A DNA stretch of 64,000 nucleotides, from the NCBI GenBank assembly GCA_013268835.1, contig JABFSX010000004.1:248001-312000 (forward strand), read 5' to 3'. Below the pieces are notes generated by a model that worked only from the letters and a program-made list of their open reading frames with translations, made no database searches and was not told the DNA's origin. Shown piece by piece: positions 31,313-41,368 of the stretch; the first letter of the stretch is position 1; each line of letters begins with the position of its first letter. Both the position numbers and the translations under genes were made by a program. Origin of the DNA: Candidatus Altimarinota bacterium. Lineage in GTDB: Bacteria; Patescibacteriota; Gracilibacteria; BD1-5; UBA2023.

Positions 31313-32728
31313 ATGGATTTCACATATATTATCCTCTGAATTTGTCTCCTCATTGTTCTTGCATTCGAGTTTGTTAATGGAATGAATGATACAGCCAATG
31401 CTGTTGCACCTGTTATCTATAGTCATTCTCTTGAGCCAAAGAAATCTGTTCTGATTGCTGCATTCCTCAACTTTCTCTGAGTACTATTTGGAGGAATTGC
31501 TGTTGCTATGAGTATCATTCATCTTCTTCCTCTCTCAACGATTGTAAGTCAACCAACAAATTTTGGAATTATTCTTGTAATATCAATCCTTGTTTCTGCT
31601 ATTATCTGGGATCTTGGCGCATGGTATCTTGCTCTTCCTGTATCAAGTTCTCATGCTCTTATTGGTTCTATTCTTGGAATCAGTATCACTCTTATGTTTA
31701 TACCCGTTGGTGCTGATACCATTCCTCATTGGGGAAAAGCTCAAGAGGTTATTGTAGGGCTTCTTATCTCTCCTCTTATCGGTTTTGGTTTTGCATTCCT
31801 TCTTATATATATTGCACATATTGTGCTTCGTAGAAAATCTTACTTTAAGGCACCAAAAACAGAAGAAGATCATCCTACATTTGCTATGAGAAGTGTTCTT
31901 ATTGGAGCATCTGCACTTGTGAGTTTTATGCATGGAAAAAATGATGGACAAAAAGGAGTAGGTATAGCTACGCTCATTCTCATTACTCTCCTTCCAGCAA
32001 ACTTCGCTATTAACCCAAATATGGATATCAAGGGTCTTAATAATGATATTCAAGTTATCGAAAAAACTCTCACACAAGTAAATGTTGAAAGTCTATCAAG
32101 TTCTGAAAAAACTCAATTTATCCAAACACAATCCAAACTTACAGAACTTAAAACACTAACAGAAAAATCCGATCTTTCCACAGGTGAAAAAGTAACACTA
32201 CGAAGTAATATACTTCATATTCAAGATAATTATAAATCTTTCAATACTTCTAAAAAAATTACATTTATTGAAAGTGCTTATGCTGGAGGATCCGAAACTA
32301 TGAGCCTGAATTCTATAGAAAAAAATATAAATAATCTTAGTCAGGCAACTGACTATGTACCTTGGTGGATTATCCTTATGGTTTCTATTGCTATTGGTTC
32401 AGGAACTATGATTTGATGGAAACGGATAGTAAAAACTATCTGAGAAAAAATCGGAAAACATAAAATGAACTATTCTCAAGCAGCATCAAGTGCACTTATC
32501 ACCGCTGGAACTATAGGAATCGCATCAAGTTTTGGTCTTCCTGTATCAACAACTCATGTGATGTCATCAAGTGTAGCAGGAACGATGGTAGAAGAACATG
32601 GTTGGAAAGGTGGAGTTGATCCACATATGATCAAACATATTCTCCTTGCTTGGATACTCACCATGCCTATAACAATAATTCTTGCTGGTACTATTTTCTA
32701 TGTGCTTCAACTCATCTTTTTACGATAA
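31313..32728 (+). CDS. pit: PiT-family inorganic phosphate transporter (long form)
   Basis: A 471-residue phosphate:cation symporter. The two PiT signature repeats are present: EFVNGMNDTANAV near residue 20 and FMHGKNDGQKGVG near residue 210, each with downstream LALPVSSSHALIG or FGLPVSTTHVM. Between them, residues 225-345 form a soluble insertion of about 120 residues (helical, Lys/Glu/Ser-rich, ending QATDYVPWW) on one membrane face. Four TGA codons are glycine. The 85-base hairpin-containing leader is described separately. A second, shorter PiT gene is at 49530. Confidence 0.93.
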
Positions 32729-32790
32729 ATTTGACTTCTTTTCAATTTTCTCTATACTCCGCTCGACCAATGCCGTTCAATCATTCGTCT

Positions 32791-32816
32791 GAAATCCCAG
32801 AGCAATCTGGGATTTC
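32791..32816 (+). terminator. Rho-independent terminator after the PiT gene
   Basis: GAAATCCCAGA / TCTGGGATTTC perfect stem with a GCAA loop, followed by TTTTT. Confidence 0.85.
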
Positions 32817-32867
32817 TTTTTGTGATTTAAAAAATCTGAATTCTTAATTATTAATTAATTTTTTCAT

Positions 32868-32894
32868 TTGACATATAGAGATTTTGCCTAAGAT
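32868..32894 (+). promoter_or_regulatory. Promoter for the candidate RNA
   Basis: TTGACA (32868-32873), a 15-base spacer and TAAGAT (32889-32894). The spacing is a little short, but it is among the best -35/-10 pairs I saw in the window and precedes the structured region directly. Confidence 0.5.
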
Positions 32895-32899
32895 AAAAC

Positions 32900-33268
32900 A
32901 ATCTACTCAATTCATCAATCAATATTCACTTCTTGCTGGTAGATCAAGATGTGAATAAGGAGATTTTCGTGAGCATTAAAGGAGGTAATGACTGCACACT
33001 CTTCGAGAGAAGAGAAAAAACAAGTCTGCGATATATGTTGGACAATGTCCAACAGAAAATCAAGAATTGGCTCCAAATAGCCGTACTTCTTGCCAAAACA
33101 GAGCAGATTTCCTTCCTGGATTTCAGGAAAATCTTGTCCAGAATTTTCCGGAAAAACGGTATCCCGTTGACTGGGTATCGGAAAGATCTCAAGTGTGCAT
33201 GGCACTGTGAATGTTGCTAATTCCGCACAAGAGGCAGTTAGGTCCACCTTCGGGTGGCCTTTATTTTT
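32900..33268 (+). ncRNA. Candidate structured RNA of about 365 nt
   Basis: A region with its own promoter and terminator and unusually many hairpins: a 13-bp stem with one mismatch (32923-32935 with 32945-32957), CTCTTC-GAGA-GAAGAG with a GNRA loop (32999-33014), TGTTGGAC-AAT-GTCCAACA (33036-33054), nested CAAGAA/TTCTTG and GGCT/AGCC (33060-33092), and TTCCTG/CAGGAA (33112-33128). It ends in GGTCCACC-TTCG-GGTGGCC followed by T (33241-33268). The sequence is richer in G and C than the flanking intergenic DNA. I could not match it to RNase P RNA (no GGAAAGTCC or GGCTTAT pairing), tmRNA (no CCA end) or 6S RNA. Open frames on both strands exist but lack TGA-glycine. Confidence 0.55.
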
Positions 33269-33301
33269 GACTTTTTTATAACTTCCTATACACTCATCTC
33301 T

Positions 33302-33355
33302 ATGAATCACTTCAGCACTATCATCACGATTAAGATTATCTCTCCGCTCGGATAG
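33302..33355 (+). CDS. Attenuator leader peptide 1 (Thr/Ile-rich)
   Basis: A 17-residue peptide, MNHFSTIITIKIISPLG, then TAG. Seven of its 17 residues are Thr or Ile, like the thr operon leader peptide of enterobacteria. A TATACACT box lies 7 bases before the ATG. It is followed by a terminator hairpin at 33390, upstream of aspartate kinase. Ribosome stalling at Thr or Ile codons would control terminator formation. The peptide is read from sequence; the mechanism is inferred. Confidence 0.65.
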   Translation: MNHFSTIITIKIISPLG

Positions 33356-33389
33356 GTTCTTTGTCGTGAAATCAAACAAACACTACAAG

Positions 33390-33419
33390 CCTCTCCGAAC
33401 ATTCGGGGAGGTTTTTTTT
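33390..33419 (+). terminator. Attenuator terminator 1
   Basis: CCTCTCCGAA / TTCGGGGAGG stem (one G-U) with a 2-base loop, followed by eight T. It lies 35 bases after leader peptide 1. An upstream segment (CTCCGCTCGGATAGG, 33341-33355) could pair with the left arm and form an antiterminator. Confidence 0.7.
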
Positions 33420-33432
33420 ATAACACAATACT

Positions 33433-33621
33433 ATGTACTCAATCACTATTATTATCACCAAGAAGATTCTTCTCTACGAGCAGGTTCTTTTCTGATGATA
33501 TCAACTTCACAAGAAAACAATCCGCTCAAAAATGAGTGGATTTTTTTTAATGAAAATATTCGGAACCGCATTTCAGATGATTATCTTTAATAAAAAAACT
33601 AGCCCTATTCTTTATCTTTAA
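33433..33621 (+). CDS. Attenuator leader peptide 2 (Thr/Ile-rich), stop possibly lost
   Basis: A second leader starting MYSITIIITKKILL, again dominated by Ile and Thr. Its downstream sequence GCAGGTTCTTTTCTGATGA parallels leader 1, where GATAG then GTTCTTT follows; here CAG stands where leader 1 has its TAG stop. Since TGA is glycine here, the frame continues 62 codons through terminator 2 to a TAA at 33619. It may be translated only in its first part, or translation through the terminator may itself be the control. Confidence 0.5.
33519..33549 (+). terminator. Attenuator terminator 2
   Basis: AATCCGCTCA / TGAGTGGATT stem (one G-U), AAAA loop, followed by eight T. It lies 84 bases before the aspartate kinase start and inside the extended frame of leader 2. 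Confidence 0.75.
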
Positions 33622-33632
33622 TTAATTTTCTT

Positions 33633-35012
33633 ATGAATACTCATGTTATCAAGGTTGGTGGTGAAAACGCTTCAGATCTACGAACCGCAGAGTGGCTCGC
33701 AACACAATCTCAAAATGGTGAAAAAATCGCAGTCGCCATATCAGCACTTCGAACCAAATCACTCAAAACAACCGACGAGCTCCTCCGAGCACAGGAGGCT
33801 TTCTCAAAAACTGGAATACAATCTGCTCGAACGATACTAGAAAATCTATTTCAGGTTCATATCGAAACACTGAAAGAAGCTGGAATGTTCGATGATGAAC
33901 TCTATGGAAAACTCAGAGAACTATTTGAGTGATATTTCCCCGTGGATCTTGAACTAGGAAATGATATCCAAAAAGAACAACAATTTATCGGGTATGGAGA
34001 AGTGATGTCAGCACATGTTTTATCTCATATTCTCGCCACACGTTTTCAGATCAAAAATTCACTCGTAACACATGCATTTACTCAAAATGTAAATAGCACC
34101 TCTTCCCTCTCTGAGATTCTCAAAAATTCTGTCGGAAAACAAGTAGATCTCCTCTTGCCAGAATGAATAGTCATTGTGCCTTGATATGTCTCTGTCGATG
34201 ATAAAAGTATCTTAGAATATGGACGCTGATATACTGATAAAATGGCTGAAAGAATTGCGGTTTGACTCAGTGATCTAGGACATTCCCCAATTTTACATAT
34301 CCAAAAACAAGTTCCACTCCTCTCTTCTCATCCTGGAAACACCACAGGAACGCGAGTCATCTCAGATATGTCACACTGGACCGCAGCAGAAATAACTGGA
34401 GCAAGATGAGCCAATGCTCAAGTTCTCAATGAACATACTATTTCGAGTGATCTTGCAAAAAGAAATATTCCAGTATGGGTCTACAATCCTTTTGATACAA
34501 CAAGTGGAAAAAGCATTATTTCTGAAAATGGAAATCCAAATTCATGAATACTCTTTATAGATGGAAGAGATCATGTGAGCACCATAACGGTCTCTGGATT
34601 TGCGATGTCATGAGCATGACTTTTATCAAAACTCACCACTGTTTTTCTAGAACAAAAAATCTCCATAGATAGTATTTCATCATCTGAAACCGAGGTAACA
34701 TTTACAGCATATGGAGAACTTAGTCAAGAAAATAAAATGCTACTCTCTCGGAAAATCGAAGAAGTTCTCGGAGAGCAGTATACTATCGAAGTAAAAAATA
34801 ATCTCTGATTGATCTATTGTATCGGAGATAATCTCATATGAAATCCATGATTATTATCAAAAATAACTACTATTTTGGCTGAACAGGGCATAGATATCGA
34901 ATGTATTTCACAATCTCGAGGACAACGAGCTGTAACAATAGGAGTACATTCAGATAATCTGAGAAAGTGAGTACAAATTCTTCACGAGAATCTCATTGCA
35001 TTAAAATACTAA
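33633..35012 (+). CDS. lysC: Aspartate kinase
   Basis: A 459-residue aspartokinase, first enzyme of the aspartate pathway to Lys, Thr and Met. It opens HVIKVGGENASD (K-x-G-G), has YGRGYTDKMAERIAVG near residue 205 (the G-R-G-G-S-D motif in altered form), AAEITGARGANAQVLNEHTI and two C-terminal ACT domains (VSGFAMSGAGLLSKLT and GDNLIGNPGLLSKIT). Many TGA codons fall at conserved glycines, for example in GRG and in both ACT loops. It is preceded by a double Thr/Ile-rich attenuator. No other aspartate-pathway gene is in the window. Confidence 0.92.
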
Positions 35013-35071
35013 TTTTTTGCCTTTTCCCCTCTTTTTTGTATATTAGACAGGATTTTTTATACTTTTTTACT

Positions 35072-36676
35072 ATGTCTTCTCCGAACTATTCAACCGAATC
35101 ACTGGATCGAATTAATAAACTCGAACGAATTAAGACACTATGAGTAGATCCTTTTGCTACTCGGTTCGATACAACTCATCTTATCAAGGAAATCAATGAA
35201 ACCTATTCAGCAAAAATCAATACTGAAAATGGGGATGTAAGCCCTTTTCCAACTGTGGAAGAGGTTATTGCGAATCCTAAAGAAACATATTCTATCGCTG
35301 GACGAATTGTCTTACATCGAAGTTTTTGAAAGATTTGTTTCGCCTCTCTTTCTGATGGAATACAAAGAATCCAGATTCTCTTCTCAAGAGATAATTGTAG
35401 CATACGTGTAAACGATGAACTAAAATCTGAACTTATTGGATCGAATGAAACTATCACGGCTTACAAATTCGCTGAAAAACTCATCGATCTTGGGGATTTT
35501 ATCGGAGTTACGGGGGAACTTTTCTATACTCACAAGTGAGAACTCACACTATTTGTGAAAGAATTTACATTTCTCACGAAGGCTATCCGTCCACTCCCTG
35601 AAAAATTCCATGGACTCAATGATCAAGAGGTTCTCTATAGAGAGAGAAATCTCGATCTTGTTTCAAATGATGAAACATTCAAGAGATTTAAGCTTCGATC
35701 ACATATCATTCGAGAGATGAGAAGGTTCTTTGAATCAAAATGATTTGATGAAGTAGAAACAGCTATTCTCCAGGCACAAGCAGGAGGTGCTATGGCTCGT
35801 ACATTTTCGACCCATCACAATGATCTCGATCATGATTTTGTACTTCGTATTTCACTCGAACTAGATCTCAAAAGAACTATTGGCGGTGGATTTTCACGTG
35901 TTTTTGAGATTGGGAAAAATTTCCGAAATGAAGGAACTGATCCATCACATCTTCAAGAATTCACTATGTGTGAATGGTATGCTGCATATGCTGATCTCGA
36001 TACCAATAAAAAATGGACTGAAGAAATGTTCCATCATATTGCATCAATATGTCTTCCATCTCCAATAGTTCAAGTAATGAATAAAAATGGAGACCTTATT
36101 GATGTTGATCTCTCAGCCAAATTTGATGAAAAAAGATTCCCAGAACTTCTGAGTGAATATGCTGGAGTTGATATGTTCAATGATTCTATGGAACAACTTC
36201 AGAAAATCGCTAAAGAAGTAGGAGTAGAGAAAATAACTTGAGTAGGAAGAGCAAATCTCCTTGATGATATCTATAAAAAAACGGCTCGAGCGAAGCTCAT
36301 ACAGCCTACATTTGTTTTTGATTATCCGGAAGATCTCAAGCCACTAGCACGACCCAATGGAGATGGAACCGCTTGTTGTTATCAACTGGTTATCAATGGT
36401 TGGGAGGTAGTAAATTCTTATGGAGAATTGATTAATCCTATCGTTCAAAGATCACTATTTGAGGTACAATCTCTTGCAAAAGCCTGAGGAGATGAGGAAG
36501 CTATGGAAGTTGATGAGGTATTTCTCAAAGCTATGGAACATGGATTTCCTCCGATGACCGGTTCTGGATTTGGTATCGATCGTCTTATTACTCTTTTTAC
36601 AGGACAATGAAATCTTCGTGACGTTGTACTATTTCCCACCATGCGACCTATCTCTATAGAAAATTCTTCTAAATAA
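35072..36676 (+). CDS. lysS: Lysyl-tRNA synthetase (class II)
   Basis: A 534-residue LysRS. An OB-fold anticodon domain ([13 protein letters not shown]) is followed by the catalytic domain: motif 1 region ([12 protein letters not shown]), motif 2 ([19 protein letters not shown]), EWYAAYADL, and motif 3 ([15 protein letters not shown]). GSGFGIDRL is diagnostic of class II. Seven TGA codons are read as glycine. A TATACT box (35058-35063) lies 8 bases before the ATG. It starts 60 bases after lysC. Confidence 0.96.
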
Positions 36677-36681
36677 TACTT

Positions 36682-37704
36682 ATGCATTCGCCAAAAAATC
36701 ATACATGATGACTGTATATTATATTTATTCTCTGATTAATTATTGGATCTTTTCTTACCTTTTACTGGATATGAAATACTTCAAATAATCAAGTACAAAA
36801 AAATATTACCAATTATAGCGTTCGCCAATCCTGACTCAATTTTATCAATCCTCTTCTTGAATGTGAACTTCAAGATGATGGAGAAAGACAAAAATATATT
36901 CCATTCGAAAAAGTTACTATAAAGAGAATTAAAGATGAGGTACTTAGTCTTCATCCTGAAATAAATGTTGGAATCTATGTAAGAAATTTGAATAATGGAC
37001 CATGGTTTGGAATCAATGAAAATGAGGCCTACTCACCAGCGAGTCTTATGAAAATACCTGTTCTAATGACTTATCTTAAGTGGATAGAACTAGATCCAAC
37101 AATCCTAAGTAAAAAAATATTTCTTGATGAAATTGAGCAAAGCACAGAGCTTCATTTTCCACCATCCAAAAGTCTTGAGAATAAAAAAGAATATCTAATA
37201 AAAGAACTTCTTGAAGAGATGATTATCTATTCAGATAATAAATCACAACAAGTTCTCGTAAAAAATATTCCTATCGACCTATATATTAAAATAAATAAAG
37301 ACTTAGGTATTTTTATACCTGATGAAAATACTCCCGAAAATTTTCTTTCTGTGAAAGATGTAGCAACATTCTTTAGGATACTTTACAACGCATCCTATCT
37401 TGATAGGGAAAGTTCCGAATACGCCCTCTGACTCCTCTCAAAGGTAAATTTTGATAAATGACTTCGGGTCTGAGTTCCAAATAATATTACTATCTCTCAT
37501 AAATTTGGTGAAAGAGGATATTATGATGAGAACTGAAAATATATTCGTCAACTTCATGATTGTTGAATCATCTATTATGAAAAATATCCATACCTCGCAT
37601 GCATAGTAACAAAATGAGATAATTTTGATACTAATGCAAAAATAATACAAGATACATCAAGAATTATTTTTGAAGAAATATCCAAAGCATTTCCTGAACA
37701 TTAA
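36682..37704 (+). CDS. Membrane-anchored class A beta-lactamase-like serine hydrolase
   Basis: A 340-residue protein with an N-terminal membrane anchor (LYIIFILGLIIGSFLTFYW) and a beta-lactamase2-type domain (PF13354). The SxxK motif is SLMK near residues 121-124 (in PASLMKIPV), SDN is in IIYSDNKSQQ, and the third motif is HKFGERG in place of K-T-G. These are the three active-site boxes. It could hydrolyse a beta-lactam or process a peptide. Nine or so TGA codons give glycine. It starts 5 bases after lysS. Confidence 0.85.
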
Positions 37705-37735
37705 AATAAAATCCCCAAATGGGGATTTTATTTTA
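37705..37735. terminator. Bidirectional terminator
   Basis: AAATAAAATCCCC / GGGGATTTTATTT with an AAAT loop, between the convergent beta-lactamase-like and MBL-fold genes. Its right edge overlaps the MBL stop codon. Confidence 0.85.
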
Positions 37736-39247
37736 ATGTTCACTCAGTCAATGAAGAATACTTCCTACCCAATCTTCAGGTTTTACTCATTGTTTTGCTT
37801 GTTTGAAATGAAAATGATACTTTGCAAGTACGAGATCATTATTACAAAAATTTGCACCAAGACATGTCCAAAGTCGATAAATTTTCTTAGGATCGAGTAT
37901 ATGCCAAAAATTGGAATAGAGCTCCTGTTTCCCATCCAAAAAATCTAAAACATCGGAAAGCCAATAATCTTCATCAATATGAATCTTCGGAATATAGGAA
38001 ACTTCAGAAAACAATGAAGAAGCAAAGGAATATTCGAAAACAACTGATTCAGTATTTTCTAGCCTAAAAAGGATTCGATATGCTCCGTCTGGATTTTTTA
38101 TCAAAGCCGACCTGAATGAAGCCATCGATGATGCTGACCAATATGGAAGAAATCGATGATTGAGAATATCTAAAATTTGTTTTTTTGCATTATTAAGATT
38201 CTCTTCACTAGATTCACGAGGAATAAGTGGAAATGAAGCATAAATACGTTTTTCTTCTGGATTTTGCAGAGTGGATTCACTCGTCTGAATGATTTCTCCA
38301 ATAGGACATTCTTTTCTCCCTGTTTCGATGCTAGCATTCTCCACTTTATATTGTCGACCTGGAAGAAGGGCTTTTTGAGCAAAATCATATCCAAATCCTC
38401 GAGCAATATCAGCCTCCATTGAAACTATTTCATCAAGTGGGAATATAGATACTTCAGAAAGTGGCTGAGAAAGTAATACTGGATACTTGAGTCATTGCCC
38501 AATAAATCATCTCACAAAACCTGGAAGCGTATAGATATTTGGGAGATCTATATATTCTTCATACTCGAATTTCTCATACCCCGCCCGTATCTCTTCTTTT
38601 CTGTTCGCAATATATTCTGATCGATATGATTTTCGTTTTTGAGATTCAAAATCATAGATACGAAGCTGCCCATCGAGCTCATTACGACTCGCAAGATAAC
38701 ACCGTGTCTCATACTCTCGACGATCAAAAATCTGAAAAAGCTCAGCCTGTACCTCTTCATCGTATTCATCTGGAACCGTATCTATCTCAGCAAATAGTAG
38801 CTCTGTCTCATTCGAAATACCAAGCATCATCACATCATCCTCATTGGTAATATTTTCCTGAGAAAACATATATCCAGTAATCTCAATTCACTTGAGATGA
38901 AATATTTTTTTTGGAACAAGATATTCTATATGAATATCTTGTATATATTCACGAAACACTGGTTCAAGATAACGAAGTGTACAAGGAAGTATCAGAATCG
39001 GATTTGCATATGTATATATCTCTATAAGAATATATGGATCGATATGATCCGTATGAGAATGGGAAAGATAGATTGCATCTATCGTTTTCAGTTTTTCATG
39101 ATCCAAACGGAACTTTGTGGATCGCTCCATAAGATCCCCGATTACAAAATCGGAAAACCAAGAATCAACAAGAATTCGTACATTTTCATCTGTCTTATTT
39201 TTGATATCTACAAGGAATTCTGTGTGTCCAAGAGGGGTGATAATCAT
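37733..39247 (-). CDS. MBL-fold metallohydrolase with extended C-terminal domain
   Basis: A 504-residue protein. Residues 1-120 form the start of a metallo-beta-lactamase fold with the zinc motif SHSHTDHID (H-x-H-x-D-H) near residue 60, preceded by ITPLGHTEFLV. A TGA after residue 119 joins this part to a long second region of about 380 residues without recognised motif (YDEEVQAELFQIF, FLPYWSASSMASFRS, LDPKKIYRLW), rich in acidic and aromatic residues. The C-terminus ends ILHGLSEH. The family resembles UlaG-type or cell-surface MBL proteins; the substrate is unknown. Confidence 0.8.
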
Positions 39248-39290
39248 ATGAATTTAGAGTAAAAATTCCCCTAAAATTAGGGGAATATAG

Positions 39291-39578
39291 TTATTGTATT
39301 TCTGCACCTCAGGGAAGTATATTCTTGAGAGAATTAATCAGTTCTGACTTTTGATTTTCAATCATACCACTTGCTGTGGAAAGGATAATCGGCTTCATTA
39401 TTTCTGTGATTTTTCACACAATAAACTCTGGATTCGTAACTACGATAACTACGAGCAAGATAATTATTATCCATTTGAACACTCGAAGTCGTAGCCTTGA
39501 TATTCGCCTACTTTCTTCTGCAAGTAATAAGATATATACCTCATTAAGTTTTTCTGCTGGAGTCAGATTGTTACCCAT
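39291..39578 (-). CDS. Small single-helix membrane protein
   Basis: A 95-residue protein: a charged start (TPAEKLNEVYILLLAEESRR), one hydrophobic helix (WIIIILLVVIVVTNPEFIV, residues 36-54) and a polar tail. Two TGA codons are glycine. No recognised family. It is followed on the same strand (upstream) by an even smaller membrane peptide and a large lipoprotein, which may form one surface-protein operon. Confidence 0.6.
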
Positions 39579-39590
39579 AATATGATTGGA

Positions 39591-39713
39591 TTATTCGCCA
39601 GAAACAGTAACCGTATCTGTAGGAGTATTTGGCACTAAAAATATCGTAAGTGCTGGTACAACGATAGAGAGAATAAGCGCACACACGGTTATTATAATAA
39701 TAGTTTTACGCAT
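39591..39713 (-). CDS. Small 40-residue membrane peptide
   Basis: A 40-codon frame: MRKT then a hydrophobic helix (IIIITVCALILSIVVPALTI) and a polar tail ending TVSGE and TAA. It sits 12 bases from the next gene and 17 bases from the lipoprotein before it, so it is likely translated in the same operon. No family is recognised. Confidence 0.5.
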   Translation of the reverse strand: MRKTIIIITVCALILSIVVPALTIFLVPNTPTDTVTVSGE

Positions 39714-39730
39714 AAAAAAGTGATAATAAA

Positions 39731-41296
39731 TTATTGTGGGAGTCCAACATTTCCAATTGGATCACCTGACATTTCTGGTAGCTCAGTAGTATCTACCTCA
39801 GAAAATTCTGGAACAGCTGGAGTAAGTGCTTCAATTTCTTTAATAAGATCTTGAAGAGATTTAATATTTGATGGTGCTACAATTTTTTTATCTGAAGAGC
39901 TAGCTTTAGCTGTGATATCTAAATCAATATGAGCTGGAGTCATATCTGAAATCACATCAAGCATCATGGCAAATTTCTCAGGAGCAATCTCAAGTCCAAA
40001 ATTAGCTGAAAAAAGCGTTTCCTCTCCAGCCTTAAGTAATATTGGCCCTCGAATCATTCCATCAGTTTCATTTGGAACAAGATTTACAGAAAGTGAACCA
40101 AATGGTGCAGTTCCATCCATTTTAAGACTTTTAAGTTTACCATTTTCAGCATCTCCAGACCAATCAAGTGATCCAACTATTGCGGAAAGTTTACCAATAA
40201 ATTTACCTCCTTCTAACGTATGCTTAAGTGAAACTGTCATTCCTTGAGCAGAGGCCTCAAGAGAAAGCTCTCGAAATTTTCCATCAACTTTTTCGATATA
40301 TGCATTTACTCTTCCCATTTCAAGCTCACTTTGTTTTACAGAGATATCAAAAGAATATTTTGATTCTTTTTTACCATATACAATAGATACATCTGTTTTT
40401 TCTGTAGGATTAGAAAGTTTGATTATTCCACCATTTTCATCTTTAGAAACAACAACATTTGCTATGAGTTTTCCTGATGCAGAAAGTGCCCCCTCAAGAA
40501 GAGAAATTTTTGGATTTGATGGTTCGAAACCAAGTTTTCCTGAGAATGAAAGAAGTCCAAGAGATTTTTCCATATCTGCAATATTCTCATTAGTCATTCC
40601 AGAACCCGAAAGATCGAGTGTTAATTTTTTCAGAAGTGAGACAATATTTTCACGATGAATTTCTACTGCCCAATAATGCACTGAACCGCTCATACCAAGA
40701 TCAGCAGTATCTTTCCATACTGGATATTCAGTAATATATTTTTCGATATCATCGAGTGATTTTGTTACAAGATTTTTACCAATATTATATCCCATGAGCT
40801 CTTCACTAGACATATCCTCCTGAGATTTTGACATGATATTCATCCAAGTACCTTCGTATTTTTTCAATACCTGTTTAATATCATCACTCATCACTCCAAC
40901 ATCTGTAAGATTCTTATAGGAAATATAGCTTTCACCTCCGTGAGACATTACTCCAAACTCATCAGCTGAGAGAGAACCTGAGCTTACAAGAGAGGTAAAA
41001 AAGAGTTGAACATTTTTAAATATTGATTCCGAATTACGTCCATCAATAAGTCCAACATACTCACTAGAAAGACTTCCACTCAAAATACCAGGAACACTTA
41101 CATTTGAATGGATAGCTCCATTGATGCTCTCATGACGGTTTATACCAAGAGAAGAAGATAGCTCATCAAAAGCCATAATACTCGAGTGAGTACTTGCAGT
41201 ATATAGATCTGAAAAGGAACTATCCTTATTATTTCCACCAAGTGTACAAGATGAAATTGTAAAAAGTAGAACAGGAACAATGAATATTTTTTTCAT
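39731..41296 (-). CDS. Large lipoprotein B (521 residues)
   Basis: A 521-residue lipoprotein: MKKIFIVPVLLFTISSC gives a signal peptide with the lipobox at Cys17. The start at 41296 was chosen because the signal peptide begins there; an upstream in-frame ATG exists. The body is beta-rich with repeated segments (GGIIKLSNPTEKTD, GKLSAIVGSLDWSG) that resemble those in the lipoprotein at 13140. It contains no TGA at all, in contrast to that paralogue. The C-terminus is Pro-rich (EVDTTELPEMSG). Probably a surface protein of unknown role. Confidence 0.85.
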   Translation of the reverse strand: MKKIFIVPVLLFTISSCTLGGNNKDSSFSDLYTASTHSSIMAFDELSSSLGINRHESINGAIHSNVSVPGILSGSLSSEYVGLIDGRNSESIFKNVQLFFTSLVSSGSLSADEFGVMSHGGESYISYKNLTDVGVMSDDIKQVLKKYEGTWMNIMSKSQEDMSSEELMGYNIGKNLVTKSLDDIEKYITEYPVWKDTADLGMSGSVHYWAVEIHRENIVSLLKKLTLDLSGSGMTNENIADMEKSLGLLSFSGKLGFEPSNPKISLLEGALSASGKLIANVVVSKDENGGIIKLSNPTEKTDVSIVYGKKESKYSFDISVKQSELEMGRVNAYIEKVDGKFRELSLEASAQGMTVSLKHTLEGGKFIGKLSAIVGSLDWSGDAENGKLKSLKMDGTAPFGSLSVNLVPNETDGMIRGPILLKAGEETLFSANFGLEIAPEKFAMMLDVISDMTPAHIDLDITAKASSSDKKIVAPSNIKSLQDLIKEIEALTPAVPEFSEVDTTELPEMSGDPIGNVGLPQ

Positions 41297-41368
41297 GAGA
41301 AAAGTTATAGATAATAGTATATAGGAATATAAGAAAAAATGGAAAAATCGCAAATTTTAGATTAAAAA

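Noticed and set aside
32900-33268. RNase P RNA or tmRNA
   Set aside because: The ACAGAAA string is present, but the paired P4 segments (GGAAAGTCC and GGCTTAT) and the tmRNA acceptor end are absent. No firm class could be assigned.
32915-33379. Minus-strand ORF of 154 codons and plus-strand ORF of 95 codons (32933-33220)
   Set aside because: They overlap a region with many strong hairpins and a promoter and terminator, contain no TGA-glycine and match no family. An RNA explains the structure better, though translation cannot be ruled out.
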